Source: an uncultured Geobacter sp. (GTDB lineage Bacteria > Desulfobacterota > Desulfuromonadia > Geobacterales > DSM-12255). Taken from it: a DNA stretch of 64,000 bases. The translations under genes and the position numbers were made by a program. This document shows, one piece after another, positions 33,184 through 41,175 of the stretch (position 1 is its first letter; each line of letters begins with the position of its first letter). Location: contig CALMBF010000165.1 in the NCBI GenBank assembly GCA_937860145.1, forward strand, positions 1 to 64,000. Reading direction: 5' to 3'. Below the pieces are notes generated by a model. It was given only the letters and a program-made list of their open reading frames with translations. It was not told where the DNA came from and searched no databases.

Positions 33184-33858
33184 ATGGAGACGAAGCGTTT
33201 CAAGGTCCTCGTTGTTGATGATGAGCCGGTCAACCTGATGCTGCTGGAGAATATCCTGAAGGATTCCCACGATATTCTCCTGGCAGGGAGCGGCGGCGAG
33301 GCCCTGGCCATGATCAGGGACGATGAGCCAGACCTGATTCTTCTGGATGTCATGATGCCGGAGATGAGCGGTTTCGATCTCTGCAGGCATCTCAAGGCGG
33401 ACGAACGTTACCGGGATATCCCGATCATCTTCATAACGGCCTTGACCGGAGGCGACAACGAATCCCTCGGACTTCAGCTCGGTGCGATGGATTACATCGC
33501 CAAGCCGTTCGTCATCAATCACGTCAGGTTACGGGTGCGCAACCAGCTGGAACTGAAGTACCGGACCGGGCAGTTGTTGGAGCAGCGGGCGGCGCTGGAG
33601 GCGAGAACGGCGGAACTGGAGGCCGCCCTGAAAAGGATCAAGCACCTTGAAGGGTTGATCCCCATCTGCATGTACTGCAAGAAGATCCGCAACGATCGCG
33701 AAGTGTGGCAGAACCTGGAAGAGTACCTGCATGAACACACCGATGCCTCCTTCACCCACGGCATGTGCCCGGACTGCCTGGAAAGCCACATGAACGGCCT
33801 GCACGCCATGTTCGAGGAGTGCCCTTCCCGTACCGGAAAGGACCTGCGCACCGCCTGA
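33184..33858 (+). CDS. Response regulator with C-terminal CxxC zinc-type domain
   Basis: A 224-residue protein: a receiver domain (VLVVDDEPVN, phospho-acceptor Asp in LILLDVMMPEMSG, TALTGG, AKPF), then a coiled-coil linker (LEQRAALEARTAELEAALKRI), then LEGLIPICMYCKKIRND...HGMCPDCLE, whose two CxxC pairs suggest a zinc site. This tail is common in Geobacter-type REC and PAS proteins and has no assigned output. No histidine kinase is nearby. ATG 33184 is right behind GGGGG. Confidence 0.88.
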   Translation: METKRFKVLVVDDEPVNLMLLENILKDSHDILLAGSGGEALAMIRDDEPDLILLDVMMPEMSGFDLCRHLKADERYRDIPIIFITALTGGDNESLGLQLGAMDYIAKPFVINHVRLRVRNQLELKYRTGQLLEQRAALEARTAELEAALKRIKHLEGLIPICMYCKKIRNDREVWQNLEEYLHEHTDASFTHGMCPDCLESHMNGLHAMFEECPSRTGKDLRTA

Positions 33859-34009
33859 CCCCCTCTACCCCGCCCTGGTGGTGCATCCTCGCCGATCATG
33901 GCCCCCGTGCGTAATCCGACACCCACCCCGTCGAATTGTATTATCATGTAGGTATGAAGGTATGAAGCATGGAGATGCTGACAGCCACGGGCGAAAGGGG
34001 GTAGGAGAG

Positions 34010-34201
34010 ATGACGAGATTCTATGATGCGGTTGACGGCTCGGAACTGGCCAGGATAGAGGCCGTGCTGAAAGGGGGAGGTGTTGAATACTCCCTCGGAG
34101 CGGAAGATGGAGATGTGCGGGAGATCAGGGTGGCCGAAGAGGACTTGGCGTATGCGGAAATCCTGCTCTCCTCGGCAGGTAAGGTGACCACCCGGCGCTG
34201 A
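34010..34201 (+). CDS. DUF2007-like small protein
   Basis: A 63-residue protein (MTRFYDAVDGSELARIEAVL...) with the strand-helix-strand pattern of DUF2007 putative signal-transducing proteins: a helix after ELARIEAVLKGGGVEY and a final EEDLAYAEILL helix. The start has GTAGGAGAG. Monocistronic, followed by a strong terminator. Function unknown. Confidence 0.7.
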   Translation: MTRFYDAVDGSELARIEAVLKGGGVEYSLGAEDGDVREIRVAEEDLAYAEILLSSAGKVTTRR

Positions 34202-34239
34202 ACCACCCCGGCGACGGGGTAGGGAGGTGCGAAAATGCT

Positions 34240-34300
34240 AAAAAAGGGAGTGTTGCACGTCGATGCCGTGTTGGTATCCGTGCAATGGTCCCTTTTTTTT
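34240..34300 (+). terminator. Bidirectional rho-independent terminator
   Basis: AAAAAAGGGA and TTGCACG pair with CGTGCAA and TCCCTTTTTT around an internal loop; T8 follows. It serves the DUF2007-like gene and, read in reverse, the small minus-strand gene at 34357. Confidence 0.8.
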
Positions 34301-34356
34301 GTTTCCGTGACGGTACGACGAACCGTCACGCAGTATCTAACCTCTGGTCGGGGCTC

Positions 34357-34569
34357 TCACATCAGCCGGTTGTAGTCGCCGCTGACATGGGGGAATATGT
34401 CGTGCCGCACCTCGTGGTCCAGGCCGGTGAGCGTTTCGCAGTACAGGCAGAGATATTTTTCCGGGGTGTCATGGTCAGGACCCCGGTCGCAGGCACCGCT
34501 CCAGACTCTGACATCGCAGCTCGTGCCCGTCTCTGTCGTTGCAGCTCCTTTCGTGATAATGTTCAGCAT
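34357..34569 (-). CDS. Small putative protein with CxxC motif
   Basis: A 70-residue frame ([20 protein letters not shown]...) preceded by GGGGGTGGAGACG and followed by the bidirectional terminator. It has four cysteines, including CLYC, and several histidines near the end, a possible metal site. No family recognised. Confidence 0.5.
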   Translation of the reverse strand: MLNIITKGAATTETGTSCDVRVWSGACDRGPDHDTPEKYLCLYCETLTGLDHEVRHDIFPHVSGDYNRLM

Positions 34570-34763
34570 CGTCTCCACCCCCTTTCTTTTATTCATTATA
34601 CCACGAAGAGGCTCACCCCGGTTCGGCAGGATGTCCGGGAACATCCCGGCGAAAGCGATTTGCCGGGGATGGCGGGATCGCCGATTTGCCGCTGCCGGTG
34701 TTGCAGACCCCCCCCTTTCTGTTAAGCTGTTCTGGTAATCATACCAGCCGAGGAGGTGGTGCC

Positions 34764-35381
34764 ATGGCAACGAATATCCAGGTTGTTTTTTACAGCATGT
34801 ACGGTCATATCTACACGATGGCCGAGGCCATTGCCGAAGGTGCGCGGAGTGTGGAGGGGACCACCGTGGAGCTGTTGCAGGTCCCCGAGCTGATTCCCGA
34901 TGAGGTGCTGGAGCAGTATGGGGCAAAGGCCGCGCGCGCCGCCTTTGCCCATGTGCCGACAGCCACCGTGGCCCGTTTGCCGGAAGCTGACGCCATCATT
35001 TTCGGCACACCGACCCGTTTCGGCAACATGGCCGCACAGATGCGCAACTTCCTCGATCAGACCGGCAGGCTCTGGATGCAGGGGGCTCTGGTGGGGAAGG
35101 TGGGGAGCGTCTTTGCCAGCACCGCCACCCAGCACGGCGGCCAGGAGACCACCATCACCAGTTTTCATTCCACCCTGCTGCACCAGGGGATGATCATCGT
35201 CGGGTGCCCTTATGCGGAGCAGCGCCTGCTGAACATGGACGAGATCACCGGCGGTACCCCTTATGGTGCCACGACCCTTGCCGGTCCCGATGGCTCCCGC
35301 AGACCATCGGAGAACGAGCTGGCGATCGCCCGCTACCAGGGAGCGCGCGTGGCGAAAATCACCGCCCGGCTGAAAGGCTGA
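34764..35381 (+). CDS. wrbA: NAD(P)H:quinone oxidoreductase WrbA
   Basis: A 205-residue flavodoxin-fold protein of the WrbA family: [21 protein letters not shown] at the FMN phosphate loop, [45 protein letters not shown]. It makes two-electron reductions of quinones and so limits oxidative stress. GAGGAGG precedes ATG 34764. The ferritin-like gene follows in 27 nt. Confidence 0.93.
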   Translation: MATNIQVVFYSMYGHIYTMAEAIAEGARSVEGTTVELLQVPELIPDEVLEQYGAKAARAAFAHVPTATVARLPEADAIIFGTPTRFGNMAAQMRNFLDQTGRLWMQGALVGKVGSVFASTATQHGGQETTITSFHSTLLHQGMIIVGCPYAEQRLLNMDEITGGTPYGATTLAGPDGSRRPSENELAIARYQGARVAKITARLKG

Positions 35382-35408
35382 CATCGAGACGACCGAAAGG
35401 GGAGAGGT

Positions 35409-35912
35409 ATGGGAACGAAGGGACGTGAAATAATCGGCATGGATGTGGATGAGCTGCTGGAGCTGCTGCGCAGGGCGTTCTGCGACGAGTGGCTGGCCTA
35501 CCACCAGTACTGGCTCGGGGCCAAGCTGGTGAAGGGGCCGATGAAGGATGCGGTGGGGGCGGAACTGCTGCAGCACGCCACCGAGGAGTTGCTCCACGCC
35601 GACATGGTCGCCATGCGGATCATCCAGCTCGGCGGCACGCCGGTCACCAAGCCGGCCGAGTGGTACACCTACTCGAACTGCGGTTACGACGCGCCTGACG
35701 ACCCCTTTGTGAAGACCCTGCTGGAGCAGAACATCAAGGGGGAGCGCTGTGCCATCAGTGTCTACAAGAAGCTGATGGACATCACCAAGGATAAGGACCC
35801 GATCACGTACAACATGGTTCTCACCATCCTGCAGCAGGAAGTGGAGCACGAAGAGGATCTGCAGGCGCTGTTGGAGGATTATGAGCTGCTGGTCCGGGCA
35901 CTGAAGGAGTAA
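35409..35912 (+). CDS. Ferritin-like/Dps-like protein
   Basis: A 167-residue four-helix protein with E/H ligands spaced as in ferritins (RRAFCDEWLAYHQYW, HATEELLHADMV, QQEVEHEEDLQ) plus three cysteines (RAFCDEW, SNCGYD, GERCAI) reminiscent of thioferritin/DPSL proteins. It would bind or oxidise iron and protect against peroxide. It forms a two-gene unit with wrbA. Subfamily assignment is uncertain. Confidence 0.85.
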   Translation: MGTKGREIIGMDVDELLELLRRAFCDEWLAYHQYWLGAKLVKGPMKDAVGAELLQHATEELLHADMVAMRIIQLGGTPVTKPAEWYTYSNCGYDAPDDPFVKTLLEQNIKGERCAISVYKKLMDITKDKDPITYNMVLTILQQEVEHEEDLQALLEDYELLVRALKE

Positions 35913-35922
35913 GAAAATGGAA

Positions 35923-36109
35923 CGCCGCTTTTTCCCAATCACGGCGGTGCGCTGCGCGATTGCGTGTGCGACGTAGCAGTCCCTCTCTCTATCTCTCCCC
36001 CAGAGGGGGAGAGTATTCATTGCCCTCTTCCTTTGGGAGAGGGATAGGGTGAGGGTGGCTACGCCTCCTCGCAAGCCCTTGCGCGCCTTGACCTTGTGAA
36101 AAATCGACG
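35923..36109. repeat. Palindromic repeat split by a CCCTCTCC element
   Basis: The two halves of the 7570-7684 repeat (opposite orientation) lie at 36058-36109 (AGGCGCGCAAGGG, GGAGGCGTAGC on the minus strand) and 35923-35977 (GCTACGTCGCAC ... AAAGCGGC). About 80 nt of CCCTCTC/GAGAGGG hairpin sequence, like that at 11837, separates them at the central palindrome. Confidence 0.7.
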
Positions 36110-36130
36110 TTCCTCTGAAAGGGAGTCGTA

Positions 36131-37108
36131 ATGGACGTGACACTCAGGGGGGTTCTCCCGGACCGGGAGTTGCTGAGATTCTACGAGCAGATGGTGCTCT
36201 GCCGCGAGTTCGAGGAGGCATGCGCCGAGCAGTATGCCAAGGGGCAGATTACCGGCTTCCTCCACCTGTACAGCGGCCAGGAGGCGGTTGCGGTGGGTGC
36301 CACCGCCGGTCTGCACCGGGACGACTACATCCTCTCCGCCTACCGGGAACATGCCCAGGCCATAGTCCGGGGGGCGGAGCCGAAGCGGGTCATGGCGGAA
36401 CTGTTCGGTAGGGCGACCGGGGTCTGCAAGGGGAAGGGGGGATCCATGCACCTCTTCGACCCGACCCTCAACTTCATGGGGGGGTATGCCATTGTCGGCG
36501 GACAGTTCCCGGTTGCCGTCGGCCTCGCCTTTGCCGCTAAGTACCGCGGGGAGACCCGGCTCGCCGCCTGTTTTTTCGGCGACGGCGCGGTCAACCAGGG
36601 GAACTTCCACGAAGGGCTCAACTGGAGCCGCCTCTGGGAGTTGCCGGTGCTCTTCGTGTGCGAAAACAACTTCTACGGCATCGGTACCGAGGTCCACCGC
36701 TCCTCCGCCGTACCCGACATCCACAAGCGGACCTGCGGTTACGACATCCCTTCGGAGAAGGTGGACGGCATGGATGTGGTGGCCGTCTACCAGGCGGTGA
36801 AGCGGGCTGCCGACTGGGTGCGGGAGCACGGCCGCCCCTACCTGATCGAGGCGGTGACCTATCGCTTCCGCGGCCACTCCATGGCCGACCCGGCCAAGTA
36901 CCGCTCCCCCGCGGAGCACGAGATCTGGAAGGCACGGGACCCGATCCCGAATTTCGGCCGCAGGCTGGTGGCCGAGGGAGTCGCCAGCCAGGGACAGCTG
37001 GACGGGATCGGGGAAAAAGCCAGGAGCCTCGTGGCAGAGGCGGTGACATTTGCCGAGGAGTCCCCCTGGCCGGCAGATGATGAGGTGTACGAGGATATCT
37101 ACGTCTGA
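36131..37108 (+). CDS. pdhA: 2-oxoacid (pyruvate) dehydrogenase E1 alpha subunit
   Basis: A 325-residue thiamine-diphosphate subunit: FLHLYSGQEAVAVG, YREHAQAIVRG, KGGSMHLF, the TPP/Mg motif GDGAVNQGNFHEGLN...ENNFYGIG, and YRFRGHSMADP. It decarboxylates pyruvate, with E1 beta, as part of the pyruvate dehydrogenase complex. Acetoin dehydrogenase alpha (AcoA) is closely related and cannot be excluded. AAAGGGAG precedes the ATG. The operon order is E1 alpha, transporter, E1 beta, E2; no E3 is in view. Confidence 0.88.
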   Translation: MDVTLRGVLPDRELLRFYEQMVLCREFEEACAEQYAKGQITGFLHLYSGQEAVAVGATAGLHRDDYILSAYREHAQAIVRGAEPKRVMAELFGRATGVCKGKGGSMHLFDPTLNFMGGYAIVGGQFPVAVGLAFAAKYRGETRLAACFFGDGAVNQGNFHEGLNWSRLWELPVLFVCENNFYGIGTEVHRSSAVPDIHKRTCGYDIPSEKVDGMDVVAVYQAVKRAADWVREHGRPYLIEAVTYRFRGHSMADPAKYRSPAEHEIWKARDPIPNFGRRLVAEGVASQGQLDGIGEKARSLVAEAVTFAEESPWPADDEVYEDIYV

Positions 37109-37169
37109 AAAAAACAAACTCTGACCGCTCCTGCTGCGCTGGCCGAACCCGGATCCGGGAGTCCACGGC

Positions 37170-38810
37170 ATGGTGAAGATACTCATCGAAAACCCTTTGA
37201 TCCTCCTCTTCCTGGTGGCTGCCATCGGTTACCCCCTCGGCCATATCCGGATCTGGGGGAGCTGCCTCGGTGTCGCGGCGGTTCTCTTCGTCGGCCTTGC
37301 CATCGGCTCCCTCCACCCCGACCTGAAACTGCCGGAGATCGTCTACGTGCTCGGGCTGGCGCTCTTCGTCTATACGGTGGGTCTCTCCAGCGGCCCCGCC
37401 TTCACCGCCTCGCTCCTTCGCGAAGGCCTGCGCAACAACCTCCTGGTGGCCGGTGTCCTCCTGGGGGCGGCTGCACTGGCCGTTGCCGTGCAGACGCTGT
37501 TCAAGCTGAAAACCACCATAACCGTCGGCATGTTTACCGGGAGCCTGACCAACACGCCGGCCCTGGCAGGAGTGCTCGAAACCATCAAGCACCTGGCGCC
37601 CGGGGAGACCCTGGGCCAGCTCTTGTCCGAACCGGTTGTCGGTTATTCCATCGCATACCCCGTGGGGGTGATCGGCGTGGTCGTCGCCATCTCCCTGTTC
37701 CAGAGGCACTGGAAGACGGATTACGGCCGGGAGGCCAAGTCGCTGCGGATGTTCGGGGCATTGCACGAAACGCTCCATGTCCGGACCGTCCTGGTTACCA
37801 GCCGGGAATCGCTCGCGAGCACCATCGAGGAATTGAGGAGTCGCCATGGCTGGCACGTGATGTTCGGACGGATCAAGCGTCAGGGCCATTTCCTGATGGC
37901 CAATCCCTCTGCCCGCTTCGAGCCCGGTGACCAGGTCGCCGTTGTCGGAGCCCTTGAAGACCTGGACCTGGTAACCCGGTTCCTGGGGGGGGAGAGCACC
38001 GAGCACATCCAGTACGAACGGAGCGAGTTCGACTCGCGCCGCATCTTTGTCTCCAACCAGGAGGTGGTGGGTCGGAAGCTCAGGGAGCTGCGCCTGAGTG
38101 AACGACATGGTGCCATGATCACGAGGATACGGCGCGGCGACGATGATTTCCTTGCCCATGGCGACATGACCCTCGAGCTGGGGGACCGGGTCAGGGTCCT
38201 GGCCCCCCGGGAGAATATGACGGCGGTCAGCGATTTCTTCGGAGACTCCTACCGTGCCGTCAGCGAAGTGGATATCCTGACGTTCAGCTTCGGGCTTGCC
38301 CTGGGACTGCTGCTCGGTATCGTGCCGATTCCCCTCCCGGGCGGCATCACGTTCAGGCTCGGTTTCGCAGGTGGGCCTCTCATTGTCGCCCTTATCCTGG
38401 GCACCGTCGGGAGAACCGGCAGGCTGGTCTGGACACTCCCCTACAGTGCGAACATGACCCTGCGCCAGATAGGGCTCGTCTTCTTCCTGGCGGGGATAGG
38501 GACGCGGGCGGGGTACGGGTTTCTTTCAACGTTCACCGACAGCGGCGGCCTGACGGTGCTGGTCGCGGGGGCGTTCCTGACGGTCAGCGCCGCAACGATA
38601 ACCCTCTGGGTCGGCCACCGCCTGATGCGCATCCCGATGAGCCTGCTGATCGGCATGGTCGCCGGCCTCTTCACGCAGCCGGCGGTTCTCGGTTTCGCCC
38701 TGGAGCAGACCGATAATGACCTGCCGAACGTCGGCTATGCATCGGTCTACCCTGTTGCCATGATCGCCAAGATCCTCCTGGCGCAGGCGCTGTTATCCAT
38801 CACGTCGTGA
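37170..38810 (+). CDS. YidE/YbjL/AspT-family transporter with two TrkA-C domains
   Basis: A 546-residue membrane protein. Five N-terminal membrane segments contain the AspT-duplication motif LFVYTVGLSSGPAFTASL. Two cytosolic RCK/TrkA-C domains follow (VLVTSRESLASTIEEL; RIFVSNQEVVGRKLRELRLSE), then a second membrane half (FFLAGIGTRAGYGFLSTF, GLFTQPAVLGFAL). Members exchange aspartate/alanine or succinate, but most substrates are unknown. Its place between pdhA and pdhB suggests pyruvate, a related oxoacid or a product (inference). Confidence 0.88.
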   Translation: MVKILIENPLILLFLVAAIGYPLGHIRIWGSCLGVAAVLFVGLAIGSLHPDLKLPEIVYVLGLALFVYTVGLSSGPAFTASLLREGLRNNLLVAGVLLGAAALAVAVQTLFKLKTTITVGMFTGSLTNTPALAGVLETIKHLAPGETLGQLLSEPVVGYSIAYPVGVIGVVVAISLFQRHWKTDYGREAKSLRMFGALHETLHVRTVLVTSRESLASTIEELRSRHGWHVMFGRIKRQGHFLMANPSARFEPGDQVAVVGALEDLDLVTRFLGGESTEHIQYERSEFDSRRIFVSNQEVVGRKLRELRLSERHGAMITRIRRGDDDFLAHGDMTLELGDRVRVLAPRENMTAVSDFFGDSYRAVSEVDILTFSFGLALGLLLGIVPIPLPGGITFRLGFAGGPLIVALILGTVGRTGRLVWTLPYSANMTLRQIGLVFFLAGIGTRAGYGFLSTFTDSGGLTVLVAGAFLTVSAATITLWVGHRLMRIPMSLLIGMVAGLFTQPAVLGFALEQTDNDLPNVGYASVYPVAMIAKILLAQALLSITS

Positions 38811-38898
38811 CCTGACCCGGCCGGTCGGACGGCCGACCGGGCGATGCTCCGGCGCTTCCGTTGCCACGGCACGACCACACGGACAAGAGGAACCTGAC

Positions 38899-39885
38899 AT
38901 GCCGGAAATGACCTATCGCGATGCCCTCAACCTGGCCCTGAAAGAGGAGATGCGCCACGACCCGTCGGTGGTCGTCTGGGGGGAGGACGTGGCCCTCTAC
39001 GAAGGATCGTTCAAGGTGACCCGGGGGCTCCTGGCCGAGTTCGGCGAGGAGCGGGTCAGGGATACCCCCATCTCGGAAAACACCATCGTCGGCGTGGCCG
39101 TCGGAGCGGCCATGGGGGGGCTGAGACCGGTCGCGGAACTGATGACGGTGAACTTTGCCCTTCTGGCCATGGACCAGATCATCAACCACATGGCGAAGGC
39201 ACGCTCCATGTTCGGCGGCCAGACCACCATCCCCATGACGGTGCGGATGCCCGGGGGAGGGGGGAGCCAGCTTGCCGCCCAGCACTCCCAGAGCCTGGAG
39301 ACCTACTTCATGCACTGCCCCGGCCTGCGGGTCGCCTATCCTGCCACTCCGGCAGATGCCAAGGGGCTTTTGAAGACGGCCATCAGGGACAACAACCCGA
39401 CCATCTTCCTGGAGCACGAACTCCTCTACAACAGCAAGGGGGAGGTGCCGGAAGACCCGGAGTTCCTGGTCCCCTTCGGCCGGGCCGCCGTCATGCGGGA
39501 GGGGCGCGACGTCACCCTGGTCGCCTATGCCCGGATGAGCATCCTGGCGCTGCAGGCCGCTGCCGACCTGGAGAAGGAGGGGATCTCCTGCGAGGTGATC
39601 GACCTGCGCACCCTTGCGCCCCTCGACACGGAGACGTTCGTGGCGTCAGCCCGCAAGACCGGCCGGGCGGTGGTGGTGGAGGAGTGCTGGGAGACCGCCG
39701 GGCTCGGCGGGGAGATCGCCTACCGCATCCACCGGGGATGTTTCGACGCCCTCCTGGCCCCGGTGCAACGGGTTGCCGGCCTGGACGTGCCGATGCCCTA
39801 TTCTCGCCAGCTGGAAAGACTCTGCATACCCCGGCCGGAAACGATCATCACCGCTGTGCGTGATGTCGTCTCCGGCAGATACTGA
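38899..39885 (+). CDS. pdhB: 2-oxoacid (pyruvate) dehydrogenase E1 beta subunit
   Basis: A 328-residue subunit with MTYRDALNLALKEEM, GEDVALYEGSFKVTRGL, DTPISENTIVGVAVGAA, EHELLYNSKGEVPE, VIDLRTLAPLD and VEECWETAGLGGEIA. It completes the E1 heterotetramer with the alpha subunit. It lies 88 nt after the transporter and nine bases before E2. Confidence 0.9.
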   Translation: MPEMTYRDALNLALKEEMRHDPSVVVWGEDVALYEGSFKVTRGLLAEFGEERVRDTPISENTIVGVAVGAAMGGLRPVAELMTVNFALLAMDQIINHMAKARSMFGGQTTIPMTVRMPGGGGSQLAAQHSQSLETYFMHCPGLRVAYPATPADAKGLLKTAIRDNNPTIFLEHELLYNSKGEVPEDPEFLVPFGRAAVMREGRDVTLVAYARMSILALQAAADLEKEGISCEVIDLRTLAPLDTETFVASARKTGRAVVVEECWETAGLGGEIAYRIHRGCFDALLAPVQRVAGLDVPMPYSRQLERLCIPRPETIITAVRDVVSGRY

Positions 39886-39893
39886 GGTCCGCG

Positions 39894-41129
39894 ATGAAGA
39901 ACATCATCATGCCGAAACTGTCGGATACCATGACCGAAGGGCTGCTGGGGAGCTGGCTGAAGGCCGTCGGCGACAGCATCCACCGGGGTGAGATCATCGC
40001 CGAGGTCGAGACGGACAAGGCGACCATGGGGCTGGAGGCGTTCGAGGACGGCGTGCTCCTGGAGCAGAGGGTCAGGGCGGGTGAAACCGTCCCCGTGGGG
40101 ACGGTCCTCGGGGTCATGGGACAAGCGGGGGAAAAAGCGACCGCGCCGGCGGTCCCCCCCCCAACGGCCGACGCGGGTGAAGCCGTTGCCGCTCCACCCA
40201 TCCCCCCCGAACCTCCTGCAGAGCCGCAGGGAGCCGAAACGACCCCGCTCCCGCGGGAAAAAGCTTCCCCCGTTGTCCGGCGAAGGGCGCGCGAACTCGG
40301 GGTCGACCTGGACACCATCGAGGGGAGCGGGCCGGACGGCAGGGTCCTGCTGGAGGACCTGGCCCGGTTCGCCGGGAAAGGAGAGGAGGAGCGCCGGAAA
40401 CCCGCGGAAGGTGACGGGGCTGGCGAGCAGGCCGCGACGGCTGTCAGGAGCGGACCGGGCAAAGCCCAGGCCCACTCAAGGATGCGCGCGGCCATTGCCA
40501 GGACGGTTACCGCATCGTGGCGGGAGATCCCCCAGTTCCAGGTTACCGTTGAGATCGAGATGGACAATGCCGAGGAGGTGCGGCGCGAGCTGCAGCTTGC
40601 CGGCACCCCCGTGTCGGTGAACGACATGGTGCTCAAGGGGGTAGCCATCTCGCTGCAGCACTCCCCCGGGCTCAACGCCCTGTTCGTCGACGGGGAACAT
40701 CTCCTGCAGGACGAGATCAACCTCGGCGTCTTGGTCAGCGTGGACAACGGGCTGGTCGTCCCGGTCATCACGGGGTGCGAGACCCTGTCCCTCCAGGAGA
40801 TCGCGGCCCGGAGCCGCACCCTTGTCGAGCGTGCCCGGGGCGGCACCCTCGTTCCCGACGAGATGGCGGGGGGGACCTTTTCCGTATCCAACCTCGGCCC
40901 CCTGGGGGTCAGCCAGTTCTCCGCCCTTATCATCCCCCCCCAGGTGGCGGTGCTCGCCGTCGGCGCCGTCTGCGAGACGGTCATCCCCCGCAGGGGGGAG
41001 CCGGTCGTGGCACGGACCATGAGGGTAACGCTCTCGGCGGACCACCGGGCAGTGGACGGCGCCTATGGGGCCGGATTCCTCCAGGAGCTGCGGTCTGCCC
41101 TGGAAAACCCCGTCCGCCTGCTCATCTAG
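39894..41129 (+). CDS. pdhC: Dihydrolipoamide acyltransferase (E2)
   Basis: A 411-residue E2: one lipoyl domain (residues 1-80, lipoyl lysine in VETDKATMG), a Pro/Ala-rich linker, an E3-binding domain (VVRRRARELGVDLDTIEGSGPDGRVLLEDL), a second linker, and the catalytic domain ending with the DHRAVDGAYGAGFL active site. It accepts the acyl group from E1 and forms acyl-CoA. The E3 must be supplied from elsewhere. Confidence 0.92.
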   Translation: MKNIIMPKLSDTMTEGLLGSWLKAVGDSIHRGEIIAEVETDKATMGLEAFEDGVLLEQRVRAGETVPVGTVLGVMGQAGEKATAPAVPPPTADAGEAVAAPPIPPEPPAEPQGAETTPLPREKASPVVRRRARELGVDLDTIEGSGPDGRVLLEDLARFAGKGEEERRKPAEGDGAGEQAATAVRSGPGKAQAHSRMRAAIARTVTASWREIPQFQVTVEIEMDNAEEVRRELQLAGTPVSVNDMVLKGVAISLQHSPGLNALFVDGEHLLQDEINLGVLVSVDNGLVVPVITGCETLSLQEIAARSRTLVERARGGTLVPDEMAGGTFSVSNLGPLGVSQFSALIIPPQVAVLAVGAVCETVIPRRGEPVVARTMRVTLSADHRAVDGAYGAGFLQELRSALENPVRLLI

Positions 41130-41175
41130 GAGCCTGTCCTGAATCCACCTTCACAGGGAACATACTCGGGTATCC

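Noticed and set aside
36131-41129. Assignment as an acetoin dehydrogenase (AcoABC) operon controlled by the AcoR-like protein
   Set aside because: No sigma-54 promoter or GTGACA-type site was found upstream and the activator is 18 kb away; pyruvate dehydrogenase is the simpler reading, though not proven.
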